This document shows positions 26,498 through 36,219 of a stretch of 64,000 nt of DNA, one piece after another. Below the pieces are notes generated by a model. It saw only the letters and a list, made by a program, of their open reading frames with translations. It had not been told where the DNA came from and ran no database searches. Within the stretch, counting starts at the first letter, position 1, and each line of letters starts with the position of its first letter. Source of the DNA: Pseudomonas purpurea. Lineage in GTDB: Bacteria; Pseudomonadota; Gammaproteobacteria; Pseudomonadales; Pseudomonadaceae. The translations under genes were made by a program, and so were the position numbers. Location: contig NZ_CP150918.1 in NCBI RefSeq assembly GCF_039908635.1, positions 5,410,001 through 5,474,000 of the forward strand. The letters run 5' to 3'.

Positions 26498-26679
26498 GCC
26501 CTCGGCTTGCCCTAATGCCAGTCAGTTAGAGAACGAAACATGTGGGAGCGAGCCTGCTCGCGAAGGCGTCGGCACATTCAACATCAATGTTTGCTGACCC
26601 ACCGATTTCGCGAGCAGGCTCGCTCCCATAAGGATTTCACTTAACTGACAGGCATTACGGCTTGCCCGGGCTTTTTTTG
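26498..26679 (+). terminator. Probable pscU operon terminator split by an insertion
   Basis: If the 145-bp element and one copy of its 10-bp target duplication are removed, GCCCTCGG-CTTG-CCCGGGC followed by seven T is restored right after pscU. That would be an imperfect intrinsic terminator. At present the GCCC arm (26498-26501) and the GGGC-T7 arm (about 26667-26679) are separated. This is inference from the reconstructed sequence. Confidence 0.5.
26513..26657. mobile_element. 145-bp miniature inverted-repeat element carrying a REP pair
   Basis: The ends are 16-bp inverted repeats, TAATGCCAGTCAGTTA (26513-26528) and TAACTGACAGGCATTA (26642-26657), matching at 15 of 16 positions. A perfect 10-bp direct repeat CGGCTTGCCC flanks it (26503-26512 and 26658-26667), the mark of a target-site duplication. 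Inside is a head-to-head pair of REP sequences (about 26541-26563 and 26608-26630). It has no coding capacity and would need a transposase in trans; 8-12 bp duplications suggest families such as ISAs1 or IS4, but this is unproven. The remaining gap up to the antiporter gene shows only its ribosome site. Confidence 0.8.
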
Positions 26680-26827
26680 CACCAGCAGGCAACGCCGCGC
26701 CGATCCTGCGGTCAACGCAGGCGGGCTCACAGGCGCACCTCATGTGTCCCCTCCTGAAAGCCACGCATCAAAGCCCTGCCCGCACCGTCGGGTGATTCTT
26801 TTCACACCCCCATCCAAAGGACTTCGG

Positions 26828-28093
26828 ATGCTTGAACTTGTCGCTGCGTTTATCTGCCTCACCACGCTTCTCACTTACGTGAATTTCCGCTTCATCGGCC
26901 TGCCCCCGACCATCGGCGTGATGGTCACCGCGCTGATGTTTTCCCTGCTCTTGCAGGGCCTGAGCTTTATCGGTTACCCAGGACTCGAAGAACATGTGCA
27001 ACAGCTGATCGGCAAGATCGACTTTGGCGATCTGCTGATGAACTGGATGCTGTCCTTCCTGCTGTTTGCCGGCGCCCTGCACGTCAACCTCAGTGACTTG
27101 CGCAGCTACCGCTGGCCCATCGGCCTGCTCGCGACCTTCGGCGTACTGATCGCCACGTTCGTGATCGGCAGCCTGGCGTACTACATTTTTGCCCTGTTCG
27201 GCTGGCAAGTGAGTTTCCTGTACTGCCTGCTGTTCGGCGCGTTGATCTCACCCACCGACCCGATTGCGGTACTCGGCGTGTTGCGGACCGCCAATGCGTC
27301 CAAGCCGCTGAAAACCACCATCGTCGGCGAGTCGCTGTTCAACGACGGCACGGCTGTCGTGGTGTTCACCGTGTTGCTGGGCATCGCACAACTGGGCGAA
27401 ACCCCGACCGTCAGCGCCACCGCCCTGCTGTTTGCCCATGAGGCGATTGGCGGCGTGGTGTTCGGCGGCCTGATCGGCTACCTCGTGTACCTGATGATCA
27501 AGAGCATCGAGCAGCACCAGATCGAAGTGATGCTGACCCTGGCGCTGGTGATCGGCGGCTCGGCGATGGCCACCGAACTGCATGTGTCCGCACCGATCGC
27601 GATGGTCGTCGCCGGTCTGATCATCGGCAACCTGGGTCGCAACCTGGCGATGAACGACATGACCCGGCGCTACCTGGACGGTTTCTGGGAACTGCTCGAC
27701 GACATGCTCAACGCCTTGCTGTTTGCGTTGATCGGCCTGGAACTGTTGCTGCTGCCGTTCAACTGGCTGCACTTGCTGGCGGCGAGTTTGCTGGCCGTGG
27801 CGATCCTGCTTTCGCGGCTGCTCACCGTGGCCCCGGCCATCGTGCTGTTGCGGCGCTGGCGCCCGGTGCCACGCGGCACCATCCGCATTCTCACCTGGGG
27901 TGGCTTGCGCGGTGGTGTGTCGGTGGCGCTGGCCCTGGCCTTGCCGCTGGGTCCGGAGCGCGACCTGCTGCTGAGCATCACCTACATCGTGGTGCTGTCC
28001 TCGATCCTGTTGCAGGGTCTGAGCATCGGCAAACTGGTCAAGCACGTGACCAAGGACGACCCAGCACCCGCCGCACAGGCCGGGCAGCACTGA
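26828..28093 (+). CDS. Cation:proton antiporter, CPA1/NhaP family
   Basis: A 421-residue membrane protein with about 12 hydrophobic segments. CPA1 features are visible: SPTDPIAVLGVL (about 142-153), GESLFNDGTAVVVF (about 167-180, with the paired acidic residue motif), and a C-terminal TWGGLRGGVSVALALALP. It should exchange Na+ or K+ for H+ across the inner membrane. ATG at 26828 is chosen with AAAGGA 7 bases before it; the frame extends further upstream but without homology. Substrate cannot be told from sequence. Confidence 0.9.
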   Translation: MLELVAAFICLTTLLTYVNFRFIGLPPTIGVMVTALMFSLLLQGLSFIGYPGLEEHVQQLIGKIDFGDLLMNWMLSFLLFAGALHVNLSDLRSYRWPIGLLATFGVLIATFVIGSLAYYIFALFGWQVSFLYCLLFGALISPTDPIAVLGVLRTANASKPLKTTIVGESLFNDGTAVVVFTVLLGIAQLGETPTVSATALLFAHEAIGGVVFGGLIGYLVYLMIKSIEQHQIEVMLTLALVIGGSAMATELHVSAPIAMVVAGLIIGNLGRNLAMNDMTRRYLDGFWELLDDMLNALLFALIGLELLLLPFNWLHLLAASLLAVAILLSRLLTVAPAIVLLRRWRPVPRGTIRILTWGGLRGGVSVALALALPLGPERDLLLSITYIVVLSSILLQGLSIGKLVKHVTKDDPAPAAQAGQH

Positions 28094-28184
28094 TCACTTC
28101 TTGATCTTCTGCGGATCAGCCTTCCCGGGCTGCATTCCTTTTCTGGCGCGGGAACGATAAATCCCAGGTGTTCATCAGACCGCC

Positions 28185-28290
28185 TTCGCGAGCAAGCCCG
28201 CTCCCACATGAGATCTTCTGCGAACACAGGGGTTGTGTGCGAATGAGATCCAGTGTGGGAGCGGGCTTGCTCGCGAAGGGCGCGCCTCGA
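28185..28290. repeat. REP pair (GTGGGAGCGGGCTTGCTCGCGA type)
   Basis: Two inverted copies of the 22-23 base REP core, about 28185-28208 and 28255-28278, separated by about 45 bases. They fill most of the 199-base space between the convergent antiporter and thioesterase genes. Confidence 0.85.
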
Positions 28291-28292
28291 TA

Positions 28293-28697
28293 TCACTCGC
28301 TGGCGACGTCGTCCTGGAACTGGTCTTTGACGTACTTGATCTCGGTGCGGCCGTGCGGCGCGGGCAAGCCGTCTTCGCCGAGGTTGACGAAGACCATCTT
28401 CTCGACAGTCAGGATGCTCTTGCGGGTGATCTTGTTGCGCACCTCGCAGGTCAGCGTAATAGAGGTGCGGCCGAACTCGGTGGCGGTGATGCCCAGCTCG
28501 ATGATGTCGCCCTGGCGCGAGGCGCTGACGAAATTGATTTCGGAAATGTACTTGGTAACCACACGCTGGTTGCCCAGTTGAACGATGGCGTAGATCGCCG
28601 CTTCTTCGTCGATCCAGCGCAACAGGCTGCCACCGAACAGCGTGCCGTTGGGGTTGAGGTCTTCGGGTTTTACCCATTTGCGGGTGTGGAAATTCAT
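28293..28697 (-). CDS. Acyl-CoA thioesterase, hotdog fold (YciA/BFIT-like)
   Basis: A 134-residue single hotdog-domain protein of the acyl-CoA thioesterase family that hydrolyses acyl-CoA to free acid and CoA. The motif LNPNGTLFGGSLLRWIDEEA holds the central hotdog helix with its catalytic acidic residue. Start MNFHTRKWVKPED at 28697 follows an AGGAG site; the frame extends upstream to 28799 without homology. The exact chain-length preference is unknown. Confidence 0.88.
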   Translation of the reverse strand: MNFHTRKWVKPEDLNPNGTLFGGSLLRWIDEEAAIYAIVQLGNQRVVTKYISEINFVSASRQGDIIELGITATEFGRTSITLTCEVRNKITRKSILTVEKMVFVNLGEDGLPAPHGRTEIKYVKDQFQDDVASE

Positions 28698-28817
28698 ATT
28701 CACTCCTGACCGTCTTGCCGATTGATGGCGGGCATCATGGCAGAGCCCGCGACCCAGCTCTATGAAAGGTCGACTATGGTCGCTATTAGCATTCTTCATG
28801 TGTCCGACAGAAACCCT

Positions 28818-28845
28818 TTGGAAGTCTGGAACAGACAGCTATAAT
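28818..28845 (+). promoter_or_regulatory. Sigma-70 promoter of ahcY
   Basis: TTGGAA (28818-28823), 16 bases, then a perfect TATAAT (28840-28845). It lies about 50 bases upstream of the SAH riboswitch, consistent with a transcript starting near 28852 that carries the aptamer in its leader. Confidence 0.75.
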
Positions 28846-28898
28846 CGCCACCGTTTCAAAACGGTCATCATCCATTGATACCGTTTTCCCGCCACCTG

Positions 28899-30433
<1,535 letters not shown>

Positions 30434-30456
30434 TCGGTCCTGTAGCCTGCTCTCCC

Positions 30457-30546
30457 TGTGGGAGCGGGCTTGCTCGCGAAGGTGATTTATCATTCAACAT
30501 TGATGTCGACTGACCCACCGCTTTCGCGAGCAAGCCCGCTCCCACA
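30457..30546. repeat. REP pair (GTGGGAGCGGGCTTGCTCGCGA type)
   Basis: Two inverted cores, about 30459-30481 and 30522-30545, in the space between ahcY and metF. A large hairpin in RNA could separate the two transcripts or stabilise the upstream mRNA. Confidence 0.85.
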
Positions 30547-30593
30547 TGGGATGTGCAAATTTCACAGGCTTACGCGTTTTCAAGGGTATGACC

Positions 30594-31439
30594 ATGTCCC
30601 AAGACCGTCGCTACAGCTTCGAGTTCTTCCCTACCAAGACCGATGCTGGGCATGAAAAACTGCTCGCCACTGCCCGTCAGCTGGCCGGTTACAACCCCGA
30701 TTTCTTCTCCTGCACCTACGGCGCTGGCGGCTCGACGCGTGATCGCACGATGAACACCGTGTTGCAGCTCGAAAGCGAAGTCAAAGTCCCTGCCGCACCG
30801 CATTTGTCGTGCGTTGGCGACAGCAAGGCCGACTTGCGCGACCTGCTGAGCCAGTACAAGGACGCGGGCATCACCCGTATCGTTGCCCTGCGCGGTGACC
30901 TGCCTTCGGGCATGGGCATGGCCAGCGGCGAACTGCGCCACGCCAATGACCTGGTGAGCTTCATTCGTGAAGAAACCGGCAACCATTTCCACATCGAAGT
31001 CGCCGCTTACCCGGAAATGCATCCGCAAGCGCGCAATTTCGAAGACGATCTCGTGAATTTCGTGCGCAAGGCCAACGCCGGTGCCGACAGCGCGATCACC
31101 CAGTACTTCTTCAACGCCGACAGCTACTTCTACTTCGTCGACCGTGTACGGGCGATGGGCGTGAACATCCCGATCGTGCCGGGGATCATGCCGATCACCA
31201 ACTACAGCAAGCTGGCGCGGTTCTCCGACGCCTGCGGTGCGGAGATCCCGCGCTGGATCCGCAAGCAGCTGGAAGCCTACGGCGATGACACCCAAAGCAT
31301 TCAAGGCTTTGGCGAACACGTTATCACCGACATGTGCGAACGTTTGCTGCAAGGCGGCGCACCAGGGTTGCACTTCTATACCCTGAACCAGGCCGAGCCG
31401 AGCCTGGCCGTCTGGAATAACCTGAAACTGCCGCGCTAA
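30594..31439 (+). CDS. metF: Methylenetetrahydrofolate reductase
   Basis: A 281-residue FAD enzyme that reduces 5,10-methylene-THF to 5-methyl-THF, the methyl donor for methionine synthesis. MSQDRRYSFEFFPTKTDAG at the start, CTYGAGGSTRDRT (about residues 45-57) and ITQYFFN are characteristic. ATG at 30594 is chosen because AAGGG lies 7 bases upstream; ATG at 30588 is too close to it. Confidence 0.97.
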   Translation: MSQDRRYSFEFFPTKTDAGHEKLLATARQLAGYNPDFFSCTYGAGGSTRDRTMNTVLQLESEVKVPAAPHLSCVGDSKADLRDLLSQYKDAGITRIVALRGDLPSGMGMASGELRHANDLVSFIREETGNHFHIEVAAYPEMHPQARNFEDDLVNFVRKANAGADSAITQYFFNADSYFYFVDRVRAMGVNIPIVPGIMPITNYSKLARFSDACGAEIPRWIRKQLEAYGDDTQSIQGFGEHVITDMCERLLQGGAPGLHFYTLNQAEPSLAVWNNLKLPR

Positions 31440-31458
31440 GACGCCAGTGGATTCAGAC

Positions 31459-31489
31459 AAGGCTCTGGCGAAACCCAGGGCCTTTTTTT
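31459..31489 (+). terminator. Intrinsic terminator after metF
   Basis: Stem AAGGCTCTGG / CCAGGGCCTT with a loop of about 6 bases and a run of seven T, 19 bases after the metF stop. Confidence 0.85.
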
Positions 31490-31563
31490 GCGAGCAACAC
31501 TTGAGTTAGAGCATCTGCCCCCCGTTTCTGGCTCTTTACGGTTTCTCGTCGTAATCTCAAGTC

Positions 31564-32376
31564 ATGCCCGTCATTGCCCAGTTGCTGACAGCCTTCCTCT
31601 TTGCTTGCCTGAGCTTTAACGCCCGGGGCGAGAAGCTGCGCATTGTCACCGAACCCTGGGCGCCCTATGTCTACGAGGAAAACGGCAAAGCCCTGGGCCT
31701 GGACTACGAAACCACGGCGATTGTGTTCAAGCGCCTGGGGATTGAGGTCCAATGGCAGTTCCTGCCCTGGAAACGCTGCCTGGCCATGCTCGACCAAGGG
31801 CTGGCCGACGGCGCACTGGATATTTTCTACAGCAAGGAACGCGACGCGACCCTTCTCTATCCCAGCGAACCGCTGTCGCAAGTCGAGTTCGTGATGTTTT
31901 ACGCCAATGAACGCCCGCATCCCTTGCGCACCCTCGAAGACCTGCGCGGCCTGACCGTCGGCACCTCGCCCGGCTACCTCTACAGCCAGGACTTCAGGGA
32001 ATCGACCCTGTTCACCCGCGAACCGGCACCGACCCACGAGGCCAACTTTGGCAAACTGGTGCGCGGGCGCATCGACCTGCTGATCACCGACCGTCGCGTC
32101 GGCCAGCACCTGCTCGATGAACTGAAGTTGCGCGACCAGATCAGCGAAAGCCCCACGGTCATCAGCCACGAAGCCCAGTTCCTGGCGGTTCGCCGCGGTG
32201 CCGGCATGGACTTGCTGGTGCAACGTTTTGGCGCTGAACTCAAGCGTTTCAAGCGCGAACCGGCCTATGCCGAACTGAGCGCACGCTATGGCGCGGCCCC
32301 TGCACAAGCACGGGCGTCATCGCCGCAAGTGCACCTTGAAAAAACCGTTGAGCAGCAGGAAAGCGGCGCGCAGTGA
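31564..32376 (+). CDS. Periplasmic amino-acid-type solute-binding protein (SBP family 3)
   Basis: A 270-residue protein with a signal peptide (cleavage near LSFNARGE) and the type 3 solute-binding fold: LRIVTEPWAPYVYEENG at its start, GLDYETTAIVFKRLG, and RIDLLITDR near the C-terminus. No ABC permease or ATPase gene is adjacent, so it may serve a remote transporter or act as an orphan sensor. The ligand cannot be predicted. The C-terminal 25 residues are polar and probably disordered. Confidence 0.85.
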   Translation: MPVIAQLLTAFLFACLSFNARGEKLRIVTEPWAPYVYEENGKALGLDYETTAIVFKRLGIEVQWQFLPWKRCLAMLDQGLADGALDIFYSKERDATLLYPSEPLSQVEFVMFYANERPHPLRTLEDLRGLTVGTSPGYLYSQDFRESTLFTREPAPTHEANFGKLVRGRIDLLITDRRVGQHLLDELKLRDQISESPTVISHEAQFLAVRRGAGMDLLVQRFGAELKRFKREPAYAELSARYGAAPAQARASSPQVHLEKTVEQQESGAQ

Positions 32377-32601
32377 TTGCTCTGTTATACTCCGGCCTTC
32401 CCGCCAGGCTCACGCCCGGACGCTCGGTCTTGTTAAAGGCATCTCGACACCGCTACAGCGCAGCTTTTCAGCCCGCGCGGGCACTCGAAGATGAGCCTTC
32501 AAGGCCCAGCAGGACCGGACGGGATTGCGTCCTCTTAAACGCCATTCGCGCCAGGCAAGACTATCCCTTTGGGCCAAGCCCTAACTAAAACAGGATTACT
32601 C
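32377..32601 (+). promoter_or_regulatory. Leader region of rhlE
   Basis: A 225-base non-coding stretch before rhlE. A -10-like TATACT lies at 32386-32391 but no good -35 is seen. If it is used, the mRNA has a leader of about 200 bases, rich in small GC hairpins, as is common for cold-induced DEAD-box helicase genes. No known riboswitch is recognised. Confidence 0.4.
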
Positions 32602-34467
32602 ATGTCCTTTGCTTCCCTCGGTCTCTCCGAGGCTTTAGTCGGTGCCATCGAAGCCGCCGGCTATACCCAGCCTACTCCGGTGCAACAGCGGGCCATTCCC
32701 GCCGTGTTGCAAGGTCGCGACCTGATGGTCGCGGCGCAGACAGGCACTGGTAAAACCGGCGGTTTCGCCCTGCCGATCCTGGAGCGTCTGTTCCCCAACG
32801 GTCACCCGGACAAATCCCAGCGTCACGGCCCGCGCCAACCGCGTGTCCTGGTCCTGACCCCGACCCGCGAACTGGCCGCCCAGGTGCACGAGAGCTTCAA
32901 GCTCTATGCCCGCGACCTGAAATTCGTCAGTGCCTGCATCTTCGGCGGCGTTGGCATGAACCCACAGGTTCAGGCCATGTCCCGTGGTGTTGACGTGCTG
33001 GTGGCCTGCCCGGGTCGCTTGCTCGACCTCGCCGGCCAAGGCAGCGTCGACCTGTCCCACGTGGAAATCCTCGTCCTGGACGAAGCCGACCGCATGCTCG
33101 ACATGGGCTTCGTCCATGACGTGAAAAAAGTCCTGGCCCGCCTGCCGGCCAAGCGTCAGAACCTGCTGTTCTCGGCAACGTTCTCCAAGGACATCACTGA
33201 CCTTGCCGGCAAGTTGCTGCACAACCCGGAACGCATCGAAGTCACGCCGCCGAACACCACGGTCGAGCGCATCGAACAACGCGTATTCCGCCTGGCCGCC
33301 AGCCACAAGCGCTCCTTGCTGGCGCACCTGATTACCGCTGGCGCCTGGGAACAGGTGCTGGTGTTCACCCGCACCAAGCACGGCGCCAACCGTCTGGCCG
33401 AGTACCTGGACAAACACGGCCTGAGCGCCGTTGCGATCCACGGCAACAAGAGCCAGAACGCCCGCACCAAAGCCCTGGCCGACTTCAAGGCCGGTGAAGT
33501 GCGCATCCTGGTCGCCACCGATATCGCCGCGCGCGGCCTGGACATCGACCAGTTGCCACACGTGGTCAACTTCGAGCTGCCGAACGTCGACGAAGACTAC
33601 GTGCACCGTATCGGCCGTACCGGCCGTGCCGGTCGCTCGGGCGAGGCCATCTCGCTGGTAGCCCCGGACGAAGAAAAACTGCTGAAAAGCATCGAGCGCA
33701 TGACCAAGCAGAAGATCGCCGACGGCGACCTGATGGGTTTTGACTCCAGCGCTGTTGAAGCCGAGAAGCCGGAAGTTCGCGAGCGTCCGGATGTGCGTAA
33801 CCCGCGCAACCCACGTGGCCCACGCGGCGACGGCCCGAACGGCAGTGGCGGTGGCGGCGGTCGTAAAGACAAAGGCAAGGACAAGGGCGGCAAGGAAAAA
33901 CCGGCTGCCAGCGGCCGTGGCGAACGCCCGGCGCAAAAGCCGCGTGAAGGCACTCCGGCCCGCGAACAACAGCGCCCAGCACCTCGCGCTGCCGCTGACC
34001 GTGCACCGGACGAGTTCCTGGACGACGACGTGGATAACTTCGGTAACCGCGTCGACTACGTGCCTCAAGCCAAACCAGCCCAGGGCCGTGGCCGCCGTCC
34101 GGGCGCTCCGGCGCAAGGCACGGGTGCAGGCGCAGGTGCTCCGCGCACCGGCCAGCCACAAGGTCGCCAGAACGGTCCGCGCAACAGCAGCGGCGCCACC
34201 ACTGGCACCCCGCCGGCCAAACGCAGCGGCCCACGTAGTGGCGCCCCTCGGGACGGCCAAGCCCGTCGCGAAGAGTCGCGCACCCGCCGCCCGGCCCGTG
34301 ACGACCAGCCGCGTCAGGAACCTGCCGTGCAGAACCCGCGTGGCAATGCGCCGAAGATCATGCACAAGGAGTCGAAAACCGATCGTTTCCCGACACCTGA
34401 GCAACTCGATCAACTGCCAAGCCGCCCACGCGGTGAAAAACCAGCCTTGCTGACCCGCAATCGCTGA
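32602..34467 (+). CDS. rhlE: DEAD-box ATP-dependent RNA helicase RhlE
   Basis: A 621-residue helicase. The core (1-380) holds the Q motif, Walker A AQTGTGKT (Lys51), [12 protein letters not shown] (DEAD), SAT, and [11 protein letters not shown]. The remaining about 240 residues form a low-complexity tail rich in Arg, Gly, Pro, Gln and Lys, expected to bind RNA non-specifically and to be disordered. Such enzymes remodel RNA structure in ribosome assembly and mRNA decay. ATG at 32602 follows AGGATT. Confidence 0.95.
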   Translation: MSFASLGLSEALVGAIEAAGYTQPTPVQQRAIPAVLQGRDLMVAAQTGTGKTGGFALPILERLFPNGHPDKSQRHGPRQPRVLVLTPTRELAAQVHESFKLYARDLKFVSACIFGGVGMNPQVQAMSRGVDVLVACPGRLLDLAGQGSVDLSHVEILVLDEADRMLDMGFVHDVKKVLARLPAKRQNLLFSATFSKDITDLAGKLLHNPERIEVTPPNTTVERIEQRVFRLAASHKRSLLAHLITAGAWEQVLVFTRTKHGANRLAEYLDKHGLSAVAIHGNKSQNARTKALADFKAGEVRILVATDIAARGLDIDQLPHVVNFELPNVDEDYVHRIGRTGRAGRSGEAISLVAPDEEKLLKSIERMTKQKIADGDLMGFDSSAVEAEKPEVRERPDVRNPRNPRGPRGDGPNGSGGGGGRKDKGKDKGGKEKPAASGRGERPAQKPREGTPAREQQRPAPRAAADRAPDEFLDDDVDNFGNRVDYVPQAKPAQGRGRRPGAPAQGTGAGAGAPRTGQPQGRQNGPRNSSGATTGTPPAKRSGPRSGAPRDGQARREESRTRRPARDDQPRQEPAVQNPRGNAPKIMHKESKTDRFPTPEQLDQLPSRPRGEKPALLTRNR

Positions 34468-34481
34468 TTTAGCGCAGTCAT

Positions 34482-34521
34482 AAAAAATGCCCCTGATCTC
34501 GCGATCCGGGGCATTTTTTTG
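34482..34521 (+). terminator. Intrinsic terminator after rhlE
   Basis: Stem AAAAATGCCCC / GGGGCATTTTT with an inner GATC/GATC pairing and a run of seven T, about 15 bases after the rhlE stop. Confidence 0.9.
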
Positions 34522-34536
34522 GCCGCCGCAAATTCC

Positions 34537-34629
34537 CTGTGGGAGCGAGCTTGCTCGCGATGGCGTACTGTCAGTCACATCCATGCCGAATGTAATGACC
34601 CCATCGCGAGCAAGCTCGCTCCCACAAGG
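34537..34629. repeat. REP pair (GTGGGAGCGAGCTTGCTCGCGA variant)
   Basis: Two inverted cores, about 34540-34563 and 34602-34625, with the A variant (GAGCGAGC instead of GAGCGGGC). They lie between the two terminators of the convergent rhlE and yceI genes. Confidence 0.85.
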
Positions 34630-34663
34630 GGTCTGTGGTGTGGCGAAGTTTATGTTCGGCAAT

Positions 34664-34699
34664 AAAAAACGCCCCCGGTCGCAAGACCGGGGGCGTTTT
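34664..34699 (-). terminator. Intrinsic terminator after yceI
   Basis: A perfect 15-bp stem AAAACGCCCCCGGTC / GACCGGGGGCGTTTT with loop GCAA (34666-34699). The T run on the minus strand follows yceI; it may work in both directions. Confidence 0.92.
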
Positions 34700-34716
34700 A
34701 GTGTGTCGGGCGAAAA

Positions 34717-35313
34717 TTACTTCGCTTTCACACCTTCAAACGTGACGTACAGCTCGACCGCATCGGAAGCCGGGCCCAGGTCCTTCTGCTTGCCGAAGTC
34801 GCTGCGCTTGATGTGGGTAGTGCCTTCAAAACCGGCGCGGTAGCCGCCCCATGGATCCTTGCCTTCACCCAGGAAAGTGGCCTTGACCACCACCGGCTTG
34901 GTCACGCCCAGCAGGGTCAAGTCACCTGCCACGTCAGCGGTTTCCTTGCCATCGGCATTCTTGCCGGTAGGTTTGACGCTGGTGGACACGAACGTCGCCT
35001 TGCCAAACTTGCTCGCATTCAGGAAGTCAGCACTGGTGATGTGCTTGTCGCGCTCGGCATGGTTGGTAAATACGCTGGCGGTATTCACGTTGAACTCGAT
35101 TTTGCTGGCTTCTGGCTTGGCAGCGTCGAAGCTGAACTTGCCGTCGATGTCCTTGAATGTGCCAGTGATGAAGCTGTAACCCAAGTGGCTGATCTTGAAG
35201 TCGACGAAGGCGTGCTGGCCTTCCTTGTCGACAACGTAATCAGCGGCCATCGCCTGACCGGCCGACAACAGTGCAGTACCGATTGCCAGAGCGGCGAGAG
35301 TCTTTTTCAACAT
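34717..35313 (-). CDS. yceI: YceI-family periplasmic lipid/isoprenoid-binding protein
   Basis: A 198-residue secreted protein with a signal peptide ([12 protein letters not shown]...AMAA) and a YceI lipocalin-like beta barrel that binds polyisoprenoids or fatty amides. [20 protein letters not shown] at the mature start and [11 protein letters not shown] near the end are typical. The upstream neighbour encodes a cytochrome b561, the usual partner, 32 bases away, so both are probably one operon. The physiological ligand is unknown. Confidence 0.92.
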   Translation of the reverse strand: MLKKTLAALAIGTALLSAGQAMAADYVVDKEGQHAFVDFKISHLGYSFITGTFKDIDGKFSFDAAKPEASKIEFNVNTASVFTNHAERDKHITSADFLNASKFGKATFVSTSVKPTGKNADGKETADVAGDLTLLGVTKPVVVKATFLGEGKDPWGGYRAGFEGTTHIKRSDFGKQKDLGPASDAVELYVTFEGVKAK

Positions 35314-35345
35314 GCTTTCTATTCCTTTGGAGTCGAGGTTGAACA

Positions 35346-35897
35346 TCAGGCTTTGCGTCCCAGCATTCGTGTCAGGGTCGCATCACGGTCGATAAAGTGG
35401 TGCTTCAGTGCTGCCAACGCATGGAGACCGGAAAAAATTACCAGCGCCCATGCCAGATACAGATGAATCGCACCCGCTATGTCTGCCTGGTCCGGTAGAC
35501 CGGAAATCAGCGCAGGAATTTCAAACAGGCCAAACACCGGAATCCCGACACCGTCTGCGGTGGAAATCAGGTAACCGGCAATCATCACCGCGAACAGGCT
35601 GACATACAGAAAGCCATGGCCGAGCCTGGCGCCCAGGCGGGTCATCCGGCTGTAGCTGCTCAGGACCGGTGGCGGCGGGCTGACAAAACGCCAGAGCACC
35701 CGCAGCAGCATGACCGCGAACAGTACCAGGCCAATACTTTTGTGCAGGTCCGGCGCGTCTTTGCGCCAGGTGCTGTAGTAGTCCAGACCGACCATCCACA
35801 GGCCCAGGGCGAACAACCCAATGACGACGAGCGCCACGCCCCAGTGCAGAAAGATGCTGACTCCGCCGTAGCGGGAGGAAGAATTACGTAGCTGCAT
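35346..35897 (-). CDS. Cytochrome b561 family protein (CybB/YceJ)
   Basis: A 183-residue membrane protein with four hydrophobic segments and conserved His residues for two b-type hemes ([35 protein letters not shown]). It transfers electrons at the inner membrane, probably from ubiquinol, and is paired with YceI. Confidence 0.9.
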   Translation of the reverse strand: MQLRNSSSRYGGVSIFLHWGVALVVIGLFALGLWMVGLDYYSTWRKDAPDLHKSIGLVLFAVMLLRVLWRFVSPPPPVLSSYSRMTRLGARLGHGFLYVSLFAVMIAGYLISTADGVGIPVFGLFEIPALISGLPDQADIAGAIHLYLAWALVIFSGLHALAALKHHFIDRDATLTRMLGRKA

Positions 35898-36219
35898 TGC
35901 CCAAATCCTGTAAGAACTGCGACCAAGACTATCGAGTTATCTATCGAGTTAAAGCGGAAAATTTTGCTTTGAAATATCGAGAAATACGATCAAGAGTCTG
36001 AAAGGGGTGGGTTAAGGAAAGATTAACCACGTGTTAAGCCTGTAATCGGCAGAACCTCCAGCGTGCCCCGCCAGCGCCTGCACACGTCAATACAACCATG
36101 TGGCGCCCCTGTGTTGCCACCCACAAACCACACAATAGGTTGTCCGCTCGCCTGGCATTGCATAGGCTTGCGCGATTGTTTGCCCGCGCACGACGCGAGC
36201 CGCCTCGAGGAGACTGAAC
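35898..36219. promoter_or_regulatory. Divergent cybB / bioA promoter region with ATCGAG repeats
   Basis: A 322-base gap between divergent genes. ATCGAGTTA occurs twice as a direct repeat (35931-35939 and 35943-35951), with ATCGAG again at 35976-35981, in an AT-rich stretch just upstream of cybB. This looks like an operator array but matches no family recognised here. The bioA-proximal half holds GAGGAG (about 36207-36212) as ribosome site and no clear promoter motif. Confidence 0.4.

Noticed and set aside
26541..26630. Repeats as a CRISPR array
   Set aside because: Copies are inverted pairs in single intergenic sites, not regularly spaced direct repeats, and no cas genes are present.
32635..34662. 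A 675-codon frame opposite rhlE
   Set aside because: Antisense shadow; the rhlE strand has every DEAD-box motif.
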